From NCBI GenBank assembly GCA_003164595.1, contig PLTT01000015.1, positions 1 through 58,188 on the forward strand: a stretch of 58,188 nt of DNA. Reading direction: 5' to 3'. Shown here in pieces: positions 25,048 to 32,689 of the stretch. Numbering within the stretch: the first letter of the stretch is position 1; each line of letters begins with the position of its first letter. A program made the translations under genes and the position numbers. A model generated the notes under the pieces. The model did not search any database. It was not told the DNA's origin and worked only from the letters and a program-made list of their open reading frames with translations. The stretch comes from Candidatus Saccharimonadota bacterium. GTDB lineage: Bacteria; Patescibacteriota; Saccharimonadia; Saccharimonadales; UBA4665.

Positions 25048-25186
25048 CTATTTCATTATCATCTAAGACACTGTCGCTAAAATCACTTCGATTAAAATGG
25101 ATAGCGGCATCGCCGATAGTTCTCCGTACGTATAGACAAGCTCGTGGACTAAATTCCCGTTGCTCGGCAGTATATCGCTCTGGCAT
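25034..25186 (-). CDS. small protein of 50 residues, unknown function
   Basis: Begins MPERYTAEQREFSPRACLYV and ends in an acidic SVLDDNEIEGGH. It starts 20 bases after the stop of the membrane protein gene at 25207-25713, with AGGA about 10 bases before the ATG, so it is probably the second gene of that unit. Its last codons contain the GGAGG that precedes the open frame 24820-25047. No family was recognised. Confidence 0.45.
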   Translation of the reverse strand: MPERYTAEQREFSPRACLYVRRTIGDAAIHFNRSDFSDSVLDDNEIEGGH

Positions 25187-25206
25187 TATCTATAAATCCT
25201 ATTGCC

Positions 25207-25713
25207 TTAATTGTCTGAACTATCAGATTCAACCGAGTGATCTGGATATAACTCTTCTTGATTCTTCAGGATAGTTTTGAGAATAGCCAATCTGCCGACA
25301 GCTCTTCTTGTAAGTGGTATGTTTTTTCTAATGTCTAGACGCCGGTGTGCCTCAGTAAACGCTGTTGTACCCAAAAAAGCAGCAGTGGCAGCAATCGCCC
25401 CAGGTGCTGGGCCGTGTTCGCTAGCTACCCAAGCACCAACACCTGCATCTACTATAGTCAGAAAACCCCAAACGGCTCCCCAGCCACGTGGAGATATCTT
25501 CATATACTCAATGTTATCTTCTTCTTCAGCTATCTCTGTCCTCAAGACATCCTGGTCGAATATGCTCTGGTCGTTTTCAAATACTTCTGGCATACCAGTC
25601 TGTAATTCAGTCACTTCCGCAAACAAAGGTTCGCCGTCAGCAAAGATTTGCCTAGTAACAATTTGATCAGTATTGGTCATTGATGTTATGTTTGGCTGGC
25701 GTTCGGTGCTCAT
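25207..25713 (-). CDS. membrane protein with long acidic N-terminus, unknown function
   Basis: The 168 residues have an acidic cytoplasmic-type N-terminal region (about 1-72) and two predicted membrane helices (WGAVWGFLTIVDAGVGAWVA and PGAIAATAAFLGTTAF, about 78-118). A basic segment with RR and RRAVGRL and an acidic tail (ESDSSDN) follow. No recognised domain. It heads a minus-strand unit with the small gene at 25034. An AATAAT box ends 8 bases before the start, which may be another leaderless promoter, though this is weak. Confidence 0.6.
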   Translation of the reverse strand: MSTERQPNITSMTNTDQIVTRQIFADGEPLFAEVTELQTGMPEVFENDQSIFDQDVLRTEIAEEEDNIEYMKISPRGWGAVWGFLTIVDAGVGAWVASEHGPAPGAIAATAAFLGTTAFTEAHRRLDIRKNIPLTRRAVGRLAILKTILKNQEELYPDHSVESDSSDN

Positions 25714-25838
25714 ATCAACTAATTATTAGTTATATATCGTTAGGTTGCAAGCATTAGCTAGTTGCTAGATACAGAGTAGATAGTCGTACTTTCGGGTTGA
25801 AAAAGCGATCCAGTGAAGGTTGTTATAAATAGAAATGA

Positions 25839-25867
25839 TTGCAGAAATTTAACATTACTAATATATT
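25839..25867 (+). promoter_or_regulatory. promoter with leaderless geometry for the gene at 25875
   Basis: TTGCAG (25839-25844) and TATATT (25862-25867) are spaced by exactly 17 bases, and the -10 ends 7 bases before ATG 25875. This is one of the clearest two-box examples of the leaderless layout in the window. Confidence 0.65.
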
Positions 25868-25874
25868 AAAGTTA

Positions 25875-26597
25875 ATGAAAGCGTTTGGAGAAGAATTCAA
25901 AGAATCACCGCCCGAACTACACAAAGTCACGGAAGAAGACAGGCGTAGGAATGACGAGGAACTTCTTCGCTTCGCCGGTAGCTTGATAGCAGGCAAGGCC
26001 AGGGGCGAACTCCAACTAGTAGTTGCCGACAGAATGCGACAATATGCCAGGTTAGCTGTGAAGGAAATACCTGATCATATTGTCCCGACGACACTTGTTA
26101 TAACCGAATCCCATCTTGTACCGGACGGAGGTAGCTTTACTAGCGGCGGACAATCAACCAGTAGGCCACTCAAAACATCAACTGTGACCAAGCCCAAAAA
26201 CGAATTTAGTGCTTGGTTAGTAACCGACAGATTTCAAAAAATAGTTGACAGTGATACCAAGCACAGTAAAGAGGGGCAGACTTTAATTTTTGCACCAATT
26301 TTTGTAGCGAAAGATGGAGAACTTTGGATTTTTTCCGATCATCGACAGATAGAACCGAGCGCTAACCTAGATCTCTCATCTCCAGAAGTTATTGATGGGC
26401 TAAAAGCTGGCTACCGAGCATCATTAAGTGGCGTAAAACTCTCATGTGACCCCGCAGTATATCCAGACTGTATTGTTAGCCATAACCCTAGGCTGGCACA
26501 GGATGCTGATTTATTTCCAATTGATGGGAAAATTATCTCCCCACAAGAGGGATTATCTCGCTGGCGTCAAGACCTAATGGAAATGTCTAATCAATAA
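25875..26597 (+). CDS. protein of unknown function
   Basis: The 240-residue reading starts at ATG 25875; the in-frame TTG at 25839 falls inside the -35 box and is rejected. The N-terminal part is helical and charged (KVTEEDRRRNDEELLRFAGSL). The middle has a Ser/Gly-rich turn (about 95-110) and a beta-rich core with GQTLIFAPIFVAKDGELWIFSD (about 142-163). The end contains QEGLSRWRQDLMEM. There is no signal peptide and there are no membrane helices. No family was recognised. Confidence 0.65.
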   Translation: MKAFGEEFKESPPELHKVTEEDRRRNDEELLRFAGSLIAGKARGELQLVVADRMRQYARLAVKEIPDHIVPTTLVITESHLVPDGGSFTSGGQSTSRPLKTSTVTKPKNEFSAWLVTDRFQKIVDSDTKHSKEGQTLIFAPIFVAKDGELWIFSDHRQIEPSANLDLSSPEVIDGLKAGYRASLSGVKLSCDPAVYPDCIVSHNPRLAQDADLFPIDGKIISPQEGLSRWRQDLMEMSNQ

Positions 26598-26652
26598 ATA
26601 AGCTAAAAATTGTGGTTTATGTTTGGTTTGAAACAATTCAACGCTTACTTCT

Positions 26653-26672
26653 TTAGTCACTGGGGTGACTAA
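26653..26672. repeat. perfect 8-bp inverted repeat
   Basis: TTAGTCAC and GTGACTAA flank a four-base loop (TGGG) in the 136-base space between the ends of two convergent genes. It could form a stable hairpin and act as a bidirectional transcription end, although no T-run follows on either strand. Confidence 0.45.
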
Positions 26673-26733
26673 TAGCGCAACGGTCATTGATATTGGCCTC
26701 AATAATCTTACGGCAGATTAAAATTCACACATG

Positions 26734-27357
26734 CTAGAAAAGCTGGTCATATCCGTCCCTGGCAGGTTCTTGTGCCGGACTATGCTCGGCCATATCAGGA
26801 ACAAAACGAGATAAGATTTCTTGATAAGTCATTCCTGGTTTAATCATCATTGGCCGTTCAATATCCCCGTGTCTAATCAGTGCGTCATAACTATCATTAG
26901 TAAGATCGGCAAGAAGTACCATACCCTTAATAAAGCTATTCTTCTCAGTGTCTGTATTTGCGCCTGGGCAACTAAGGAATTTTTGCACATACTGTTTACT
27001 TGGCTGATCGGGATGCTGCTGGTTATAAAGTTTGGCTGCATGTAGTTCATCAATTGCCGGCGATGCCGCACAGCTAAAATCAATAAACTCCTCAACACTA
27101 CTTAAGCCCAGTTCATGGGCAGTTACTAGCTGGAGTTCTTGTTGTTTAACCAAGATTTTAATGGACGTCATTTCATGCGCTCTCTGGTCACTATAATCAG
27201 TAGGTTGTGATCCGACATCTCTGGTAAATATTCTAAAGTGCGAAGTAGCATTGGATTTATAAGTTAGGCGGATATTGTCTTGCTGATACCGAAACATTAC
27301 TTCATCGATCTGTTCTAGTGAAATTGAGGGGAATTCGCTGATTTCATGATTCGTCAT
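26734..27357 (-). CDS. protein of unknown function
   Basis: The 207-residue reading starts at ATG 27357. Upstream in-frame TTG codons (to 27378) fall within the promoter and are rejected. The protein is soluble and mixed alpha/beta. A central segment (QELQLVTAHELGLSSVEEFIDFSCAASPAIDELHAAKLY) and PMMIKPGMTYQEILSRFVPDM near the end are distinctive, but I recognise no family. It is divergent from the gene at 27487, and the two promoters lie close together. Confidence 0.6.
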   Translation of the reverse strand: MTNHEISEFPSISLEQIDEVMFRYQQDNIRLTYKSNATSHFRIFTRDVGSQPTDYSDQRAHEMTSIKILVKQQELQLVTAHELGLSSVEEFIDFSCAASPAIDELHAAKLYNQQHPDQPSKQYVQKFLSCPGANTDTEKNSFIKGMVLLADLTNDSYDALIRHGDIERPMMIKPGMTYQEILSRFVPDMAEHSPAQEPARDGYDQLF

Positions 27358-27363
27358 CAAGAT

Positions 27364-27392
27364 ATTGTCTGCTAGCAAAGTTAATTATGCAA
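27364..27392 (-). promoter_or_regulatory. promoter with leaderless geometry for the gene ending 27357
   Basis: On the minus strand TTGCAT (27392-27387) and GACAAT (27369-27364) are 17 bases apart. The -10 ends 6 bases before the ATG and there is no Shine-Dalgarno site. Confidence 0.55.
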
Positions 27393-27410
27393 GCACTAAC
27401 GTTTTAGATA

Positions 27411-27439
27411 TTGACAGAAGAGACACAAGATAGTATTAT
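27411..27439 (+). promoter_or_regulatory. promoter of the gene at 27487
   Basis: A consensus TTGACA (27411-27416) is 17 bases from TATTAT (27434-27439). Transcription near 27446 gives a leader of about 40 bases with AGGAG (27471-27475) 11 bases before the ATG, a conventional leadered unit. Confidence 0.75.
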
Positions 27440-27486
27440 AAGTCTGAATTTACACAAATTAAACTAAGCTAGGAGATATCATTACG

Positions 27487-28389
27487 ATGGAAGGCAACCT
27501 CGGCGGAATATACGACCACAATCAACTACTGAGGGAATCAGATGATATCCTAGCTGATCGTGCTCAGATATTGGCTGGCATACTTCACGAGCGCGGTCTA
27601 GTGTACTCCTTTTTACCTGGTTCTGAAGCTGTTATGTCGGCAGCTGAGACTTCAGCCCAAGATATTGCCGAGACAGATGAGCCATCTGCCGAACAGCAGC
27701 CATTTTTCTTCAAAGGCTATTTAGACACACTCGATGCTATAAATGACGGGAGACTCTCAGAAGCTACTATTCCAGCCGCTGGAATTGAAGAGTTAACTAG
27801 TGAGTTTAAGGTTTGGTTCACTAACGATAAACAATCTTACCTACAAGAATTACAATCTAACGACCCAGGACTAATGTTTACATTAAGCGCAGCGCCAAAT
27901 GTATTGGTTGAGCCGCTTAATTTAACTTATCTTGCTGAGAGTTTTGGCAAAGATCAACCATACGATACCAAAGTATTCGTTCAGCTACTACGCCAATTCA
28001 CGGCCGAAGAGTTATGCAAGACTGATCCGTCAAATGGTAACAAAGTACTATTTGGACTATTTTCCAATAAGCCTATTCCTGGCTTAGAAGGCTCGGTTTA
28101 TGAACAACGCGAGAAGTTAGCTGAGCTGCAAGTATCTAAACCATTTATGCGCGCGCCAAGTCAATTAGAGGGGCTAGCCTATATGTATACGCTACGGGCC
28201 CATGGACTAAACCTAAGTCGCGGGGGAAAGCTAGATATTCCGTCCTACATCCGTCACTTTGATTTAGCTGAGAAGGATTTAGGATCAGGCTTGTACGTAC
28301 CTACTACTTACTTACGTAGCCATGGCGGAGCTGAACTAGGCGTCTCGCCAACTAGTGAATCCAAGAATAGTCTTGTCGTTATCGGCTAG
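27487..28389 (+). CDS. protein of unknown function
   Basis: The 300 residues form a soluble, mildly acidic protein without a signal peptide. Helical stretches (HNQLLRESDDILADRAQILAGILHERG) are followed by an acidic linker (about 55-75) and a larger domain with FKVWFTNDKQSYLQEL, LLRQFTAEELCKTDPSNGNKVLFGLFSN and LAYMYTLRAHGLNLSRGGKLDIPSYI. No catalytic motif was recognised. The strong promoter and good ribosome-binding site suggest it is well expressed. It converges with the acetyltransferase gene with a 2-base gap. Confidence 0.65.
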   Translation: MEGNLGGIYDHNQLLRESDDILADRAQILAGILHERGLVYSFLPGSEAVMSAAETSAQDIAETDEPSAEQQPFFFKGYLDTLDAINDGRLSEATIPAAGIEELTSEFKVWFTNDKQSYLQELQSNDPGLMFTLSAAPNVLVEPLNLTYLAESFGKDQPYDTKVFVQLLRQFTAEELCKTDPSNGNKVLFGLFSNKPIPGLEGSVYEQREKLAELQVSKPFMRAPSQLEGLAYMYTLRAHGLNLSRGGKLDIPSYIRHFDLAEKDLGSGLYVPTTYLRSHGGAELGVSPTSESKNSLVVIG

Positions 28390-28391
28390 AA

Positions 28392-29261
28392 CTATTTTGC
28401 ATTCATAGAAATCACTTCATCGGTACCCTCATCGAATACCCGACCAAGCATACTAGACCTAGCGCCCTCGGCCAACCATGGGTGAGCGGCTGTCATTTTC
28501 TCTCTGACTAACCCGACGCTGTCTGCTTCGTATCGGACAAAAGGGACAATTATTTGACTAGCCTCAATGCTCAGAAGTTTAGCATCTTCGTATTCTTCGG
28601 TAGGTTTGTAGCCATACTTTTCAGCCCAGGCCCTGGCTGGATAGTTGTTAGCTGACACGTAAAGTGAGGATTTAATGTGTTGTGGTTGATCGGATAGACC
28701 AACATAGGCGAGGGCTGTTCCTAGACCTTTACCTTGTTTACTCGGGTCAACGTTTAAATCATGAATACAGGCATATATTCCTAGTCCAGAAGCTCTTTGA
28801 GCGAGTCGTAGACCTGGAATCTTAGTTATCCCATCTTGCTCTATCTTGGCGAAGCCGTCTGGATAACCTGATGGCATATAATCAAATATACTTTTAGCAC
28901 CAGGTTCACGGTTTTTAACATCTTGGGGTATTGGTTCTAAGGCTTCACCAAACCAATAGACTACCCTACGGCCTAACCCGGCAGATTTATTAATCCTTGC
29001 ATATTGTTTATCGACTTTGACTTTGCTATTGGGGTTAAATGCTCGTGAGGCAAGCTCGCCGGCATCTATCTGATACTCAGAAGCGAGCGTGGCCATCCAT
29101 TCGCTCTGTGACCAGGCCTCATAACCAATTGACTGAACGGAGGCTGCTGCCTGGCGATCTGACATAGCATGTTTAAGCTCACCATGTGAGGGGCGCTCTA
29201 TCGACAGCGCTCCACCTTCTGGCATAACTGAATGGCTATATTGTACTTTGGCTGTACGCAT
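28392..29261 (-). CDS. GNAT-family N-acetyltransferase
   Basis: Transfers an acetyl group from acetyl-CoA to an unknown amine. ATG 29261 is chosen because GAGGAC lies 6 bases upstream; a longer frame to 29369 runs through the promoter. The 289 residues place the acetyl-CoA loop in the C-terminal half (DLNVDPSKQGKGLGTALAY, Q/R-x-x-G-x-G/A type), followed by the beta-bulge region YVSANNYPARAWAEKYGYKPTEEY, typical of GNAT motif B. The N-terminal 130 residues are not recognised. A TATAAT box with a preceding TGG lies just upstream (about 29289-29297 region). Confidence 0.78.
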   Translation of the reverse strand: MRTAKVQYSHSVMPEGGALSIERPSHGELKHAMSDRQAAASVQSIGYEAWSQSEWMATLASEYQIDAGELASRAFNPNSKVKVDKQYARINKSAGLGRRVVYWFGEALEPIPQDVKNREPGAKSIFDYMPSGYPDGFAKIEQDGITKIPGLRLAQRASGLGIYACIHDLNVDPSKQGKGLGTALAYVGLSDQPQHIKSSLYVSANNYPARAWAEKYGYKPTEEYEDAKLLSIEASQIIVPFVRYEADSVGLVREKMTAAHPWLAEGARSSMLGRVFDEGTDEVISMNAK

Positions 29262-29520
29262 CATGTGTCCTCTATAATATATGTATATTATACCATACTC
29301 CGACAATAAAGCTAGATTCATTAAACGACATCGACTAATAATATTACAGTATCGGCCATGAAAGAACATGAGTTAAGAGCTGATGGTAAGAGGCTAATAC
29401 CCGAATAGTGCGATAAATGTGTAGTCGGCATAAAGACAACCTAAATAAAATAGCGCAATTATTTTAAATGTTTATACTAAAATAAAGACAGTAGATAGAT
29501 ATTTGCTAAAGGAGCAACAA

Positions 29521-30129
29521 GTGCCCATTGATTCGATAAATACCATCAATTACACCAAACGTCTCGATAGTGCGATTCGTATAGCTGCTTGGGCTCACGA
29601 ACAACAAAAACAACATCGCAAGGGCGGTGATATCCCCTTTATAATCCATCCGTTTTCGGTGATGCTTATCGCCTCCAGCGTTACCAACGACGAGGATGTC
29701 CTTATAGCCTGCTTATTTCATGATATTTTAGAGGACGTTGACAGCAAAATATATAACGAACAAAAAATGCAAAACGAATTTGGCAGTAGGGTCGTTGCAA
29801 TCGTCAAAGATGTAACCAACGATCTAGAACTTAAAGACTGGTATGAACGTAACAGGGCATATCTGTTTCATCTAGAGCATCAAGCCTCTGATGAATCGGT
29901 TATCGTAAGTGCTTCGGATAAGATTCAGAACTTATTATCTGTTTTAATAGACTATGAAACACACGGAAACGAGCTATGGCAGCTATTTACAACTAAAAGC
30001 AGCAAAGATCAGCTATGGTGGTATCAGGCAGTCCTGGACGTTATACGAAGGCGCAATGGGCCAAAACCGCTCATCGATAAGCTCGCCAATGAAGTCGAAG
30101 CTCTAAAACAAATTATAAATATCAATTAA
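29521..30129 (+). CDS. HD-domain protein (SpoT/RelA hydrolase-like)
   Basis: The 202-residue protein has the HD phosphohydrolase pattern of the (p)ppGpp hydrolase half of RSH enzymes: AAWAHEQQKQHRKGGDIPFIIHPFSV (about 19-44), the metal-binding LFHDILEDV (about 65-73), and a later ASDKIQNLLSVLIDY. No synthetase or TGS domain is present, so it would be a small alarmone hydrolase or a related HD enzyme. GTG 29521 is chosen because AAAGGAG (29508-29514) lies 6 bases upstream; a TTG at 29503 is rejected. Confidence 0.8.
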   Translation: MPIDSINTINYTKRLDSAIRIAAWAHEQQKQHRKGGDIPFIIHPFSVMLIASSVTNDEDVLIACLFHDILEDVDSKIYNEQKMQNEFGSRVVAIVKDVTNDLELKDWYERNRAYLFHLEHQASDESVIVSASDKIQNLLSVLIDYETHGNELWQLFTTKSSKDQLWWYQAVLDVIRRRNGPKPLIDKLANEVEALKQIININ

Positions 30130-30269
30130 TTAGCTGATCTAAGTGAACAACCGTTCAGCCTCGCCAAAGATGTTGTTGGAGATATCTTAAGTACAGAACT
30201 CGGCAGTTGTTTCTGGTAAATATTCAACATCTAGTATTGGGTTTGCACGTCAATCGTTGCTATTAATTG

Positions 30270-31787
30270 TTAATTATAGCCGTAGGATGCTACCCAGTAT
30301 ACGGTTGTTGATTCAGAGCTAGTACTAGATTCGGTGGTGTCTTGCATCTGTATAGACAATTGGTGGGCAGTTGTTGGAGTAGTAACCGCTCCACCAACCG
30401 GTGCAGTTGCGACTAATGTTCCATCTAAGTAAAAGCGATATCCATTAATTGGATCCCACCTTGATGAAATAACATGGGTACCTGAAGACAAAGCTGATGG
30501 CCAACTACCTTGCCAAACATTGGTGGCTGGGCTAGAGCCTATCTCATGAACATTTATCCCCATGCCCTGTGGGTTGCCTTCAAAGAAATCATTTTCACCC
30601 TCATTCCAGTTGTTATCTACAGGCCAGGAAATAATAACTAGGTGAACATTTTGCCAACTACCGGCAGACATTGAGAAACAGACATCATAGCCGCCAGAAC
30701 TTGCCACAGGAATACTTACATCGCCACTTGCTGCAGTAACGCCGCCGACACTACCACTAATAGAGTCGGGGTATCCCTTTAGTTCTAAACCAGTTCCAGG
30801 GACAAAAACCGCGTGAGAGGCAGCTACATAACCTGCTGGCTGTTGTACCTCATTGCCATAGTCATCCCACTGAGAGGGTAGAGTACTCCCCGTAAAACTA
30901 ACTACCTGGGATAGAGGATATGATGAGTTTGATGAAACTGTTGGGGGCGACGTGGCGCATGTGCCGCTGGCCGTCGTGGGCGTTGCCGTACTTACTACCT
31001 TGGGTGTTACTGCACTTACCGTTACCGTAGCTGTAGAGGATTTGGTTCCACCAGCTCCCGTGCAACTTAGTGTATATGTAGGAGCGGTAGTTAGGGCTGG
31101 AGTCGTATAGGTGCCAGCTGTTAGTTGTGAGCCACTCCAGGAACCTGAAGCACTACATTTAGTAGCATTGGTGGTCTTCCAGCTAAGAGTGGAGGTACTG
31201 CCAGAAGTTACGGTAGTTGGTGTAGCTACTAGGGTAACGGTTGGAGCTACAGCTGCTGCTACTGGAGGGTTACATAGACTAATAGTGCTAATAGCTTGAG
31301 TTGATCCAGCCGTCTTGGTGGTTGATCCGGGCGTGCCTTCTACGCCTAGAGTAAAGTTGGCAGTGGCAGCCGATGGCGGTAAGTCAAATGAAATACTGGA
31401 GGTTGTACCACTTATCCAGTTACTTTCAGTTATTTGCTTAGCCCTATTGACTGAGTAGTAGGCTAGGGGGTTATAGCTGGTAGCCCTATGGTGTCTACTC
31501 TTGGAAGTGATTGTTCCTGTTTTGGTATTAACTGAGATTAGAGCAGCAATGATGTCGGTATAGTTGGGGCTAGTACCGCTTTGAGCGGTTATACAGGCTT
31601 GTTCAGTAAAGGTATGACCATCGGCTGAAATGGAAGCTAGAGTTGTATAGGTATTGCCGGCACGGGACGTAGAGTTTTTGTAGACATAATAGCCGACTGA
31701 GGATATACCTATTACTACAATTAGCAGCAGACCCACCTCAATATGGCTAAAGCCAGATTGGTTTAGTTTTCTTTTAAAGAGTTTCAT
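30270..31787 (-). CDS. type IV pilin-like protein with Ig-like and GH16-like domains
   Basis: The N-terminus is a class III prepilin signal: a basic lead (MKLFKRKLNQSG), cleavage after Gly12, then FSHIEVGLLLIVVIG with Glu at mature position 5 and a hydrophobic helix to about residue 38. A Thr/Ser-rich stalk holds an Ig-like repeat (about 195-265) with paired cysteines. The C-terminal 210 residues resemble a GH16 beta-jelly roll. ENDFFE (398-403) fits the catalytic ExDxxE motif, and RWDPINGYRFYLDG resembles the GH16 W-Y-DG strand. This suggests a pilus- or membrane-anchored glucanase or glycan-binding protein facing the exterior. AAAGG precedes the ATG. Confidence 0.75.
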   Translation of the reverse strand: MKLFKRKLNQSGFSHIEVGLLLIVVIGISSVGYYVYKNSTSRAGNTYTTLASISADGHTFTEQACITAQSGTSPNYTDIIAALISVNTKTGTITSKSRHHRATSYNPLAYYSVNRAKQITESNWISGTTSSISFDLPPSAATANFTLGVEGTPGSTTKTAGSTQAISTISLCNPPVAAAVAPTVTLVATPTTVTSGSTSTLSWKTTNATKCSASGSWSGSQLTAGTYTTPALTTAPTYTLSCTGAGGTKSSTATVTVSAVTPKVVSTATPTTASGTCATSPPTVSSNSSYPLSQVVSFTGSTLPSQWDDYGNEVQQPAGYVAASHAVFVPGTGLELKGYPDSISGSVGGVTAASGDVSIPVASSGGYDVCFSMSAGSWQNVHLVIISWPVDNNWNEGENDFFEGNPQGMGINVHEIGSSPATNVWQGSWPSALSSGTHVISSRWDPINGYRFYLDGTLVATAPVGGAVTTPTTAHQLSIQMQDTTESSTSSESTTVYWVASYGYN

Positions 31788-31956
31788 TGTTTGTTTTTAC
31801 CTTTTATATTTTTAGGTTAATTTATATGGTCAGTTAACACTAATGGTTTACGGTTGTCAAGAAGGGCATTGTTATAAGAAACTTGGCGATGAAATGGCTA
31901 GAATATATTTTTGACGCTATAATAGCAATATATAGATAAAAAAGGAGTAAGAACAT

Positions 31957-32295
31957 ATGGAAAATAATATGCTAGTAGTAACCACCAACGATATACCAGG
32001 CTACGAAGTTGTTGCCGTATACGGCGAAGTGTTTGGCTTAATTGTCCGCAGTCGTAATGCCTTTAGTAACTTTGGAGCCAGTCTGCGTACTATTTTCGGC
32101 GGGGAAGTTAAGGGTTATACCAAACTACTGTCAAACACCAGAGAACAAGCCATGCAGCGTTTACGAGATGAAGCAACAGCTAAGGGAGCTAACGCTATAC
32201 TAATGATGCGTTTTGACTCAGGCAACATTGCCAACCAAATGAATGAAGTTGTGGCCTATGGCACTGCTGTGAAGATCCAACCAAAACAACAATAA
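31957..32295 (+). CDS. ybjQ: YbjQ/UPF0145 family protein
   Basis: The 112 residues match the YbjQ family in length and order: [28 protein letters not shown] at the start, then [40 protein letters not shown] (about 50-88) and [10 protein letters not shown] at the end. Members form a pentamer; a heavy-metal-binding role has been suggested from structure only. The ATG follows AAAGGAG. TATAAT (31918-31923) lies upstream. Confidence 0.88.
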   Translation: MENNMLVVTTNDIPGYEVVAVYGEVFGLIVRSRNAFSNFGASLRTIFGGEVKGYTKLLSNTREQAMQRLRDEATAKGANAILMMRFDSGNIANQMNEVVAYGTAVKIQPKQQ

Positions 32296-32361
32296 TCTAA
32301 TATCGACAATCATAAGACGTCAGCAGATTAATAATTGATATCTTACAATAGACAAAAGCTG

Positions 32362-32367
32362 TAAAAT
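32362..32367 (+). promoter_or_regulatory. -10 box with leaderless geometry for acpS
   Basis: TAAAAT ends 7 bases before ATG 32375. Because it contains part of an earlier in-frame ATG (32366), it also argues for the later start. Confidence 0.5.
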
Positions 32368-32374
32368 GGTAGGT

Positions 32375-32689
32375 ATGATTGGCGTGGACATGGTCTATAT
32401 CCCTGAATTCGCTCTGCAAGCTGAACTGGGTGGCGATACTCTTCTAAACAAGACCTTTAACCCAGAAGAGCTAGCTAACCGGGGAATTAATCACCTTGCT
32501 GGGCTATGGGCCGCCAAAGAAGCTGTCTATAAAGCAGCCGAAAAGTCGCCCAAGACTCTTAAAGACATCATTATCTCCCATGATAACCTAGGCAAACCGT
32601 CCGCCAGAATCGCTAAACAATCATTTGATATCTCCATTTCACACCACGGCGATTACGCTATTGCTGTAGCCCTGAGGTTATCAAAATGA
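32375..32689 (+). CDS. acpS: holo-[acyl-carrier-protein] synthase
   Basis: Transfers 4'-phosphopantetheine from CoA to a carrier-protein serine. The 104 residues start MIGVDMVYIPEF, with the metal-binding Asp in the usual AcpS N-terminal position. They contain HLAGLWAAKEAVYKAAE (about 42-58), the signature (W/F)xxKEAxxKA, and end with ISISHHGDYAIAVALRL. ATG 32375 is preferred to 32366 (see the promoter). It overlaps the next gene by 4 bases. The acyl-carrier domain in that gene is its obvious substrate, since no separate acpP is seen nearby. Confidence 0.92.
   Translation: MIGVDMVYIPEFALQAELGGDTLLNKTFNPEELANRGINHLAGLWAAKEAVYKAAEKSPKTLKDIIISHDNLGKPSARIAKQSFDISISHHGDYAIAVALRLSK

Noticed and set aside
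29359-29409. 16-codon ATG frame between the GNAT and HD genes
   Set aside because: Too short, no promoter or ribosome-binding site placed for it, and no recognisable sequence.
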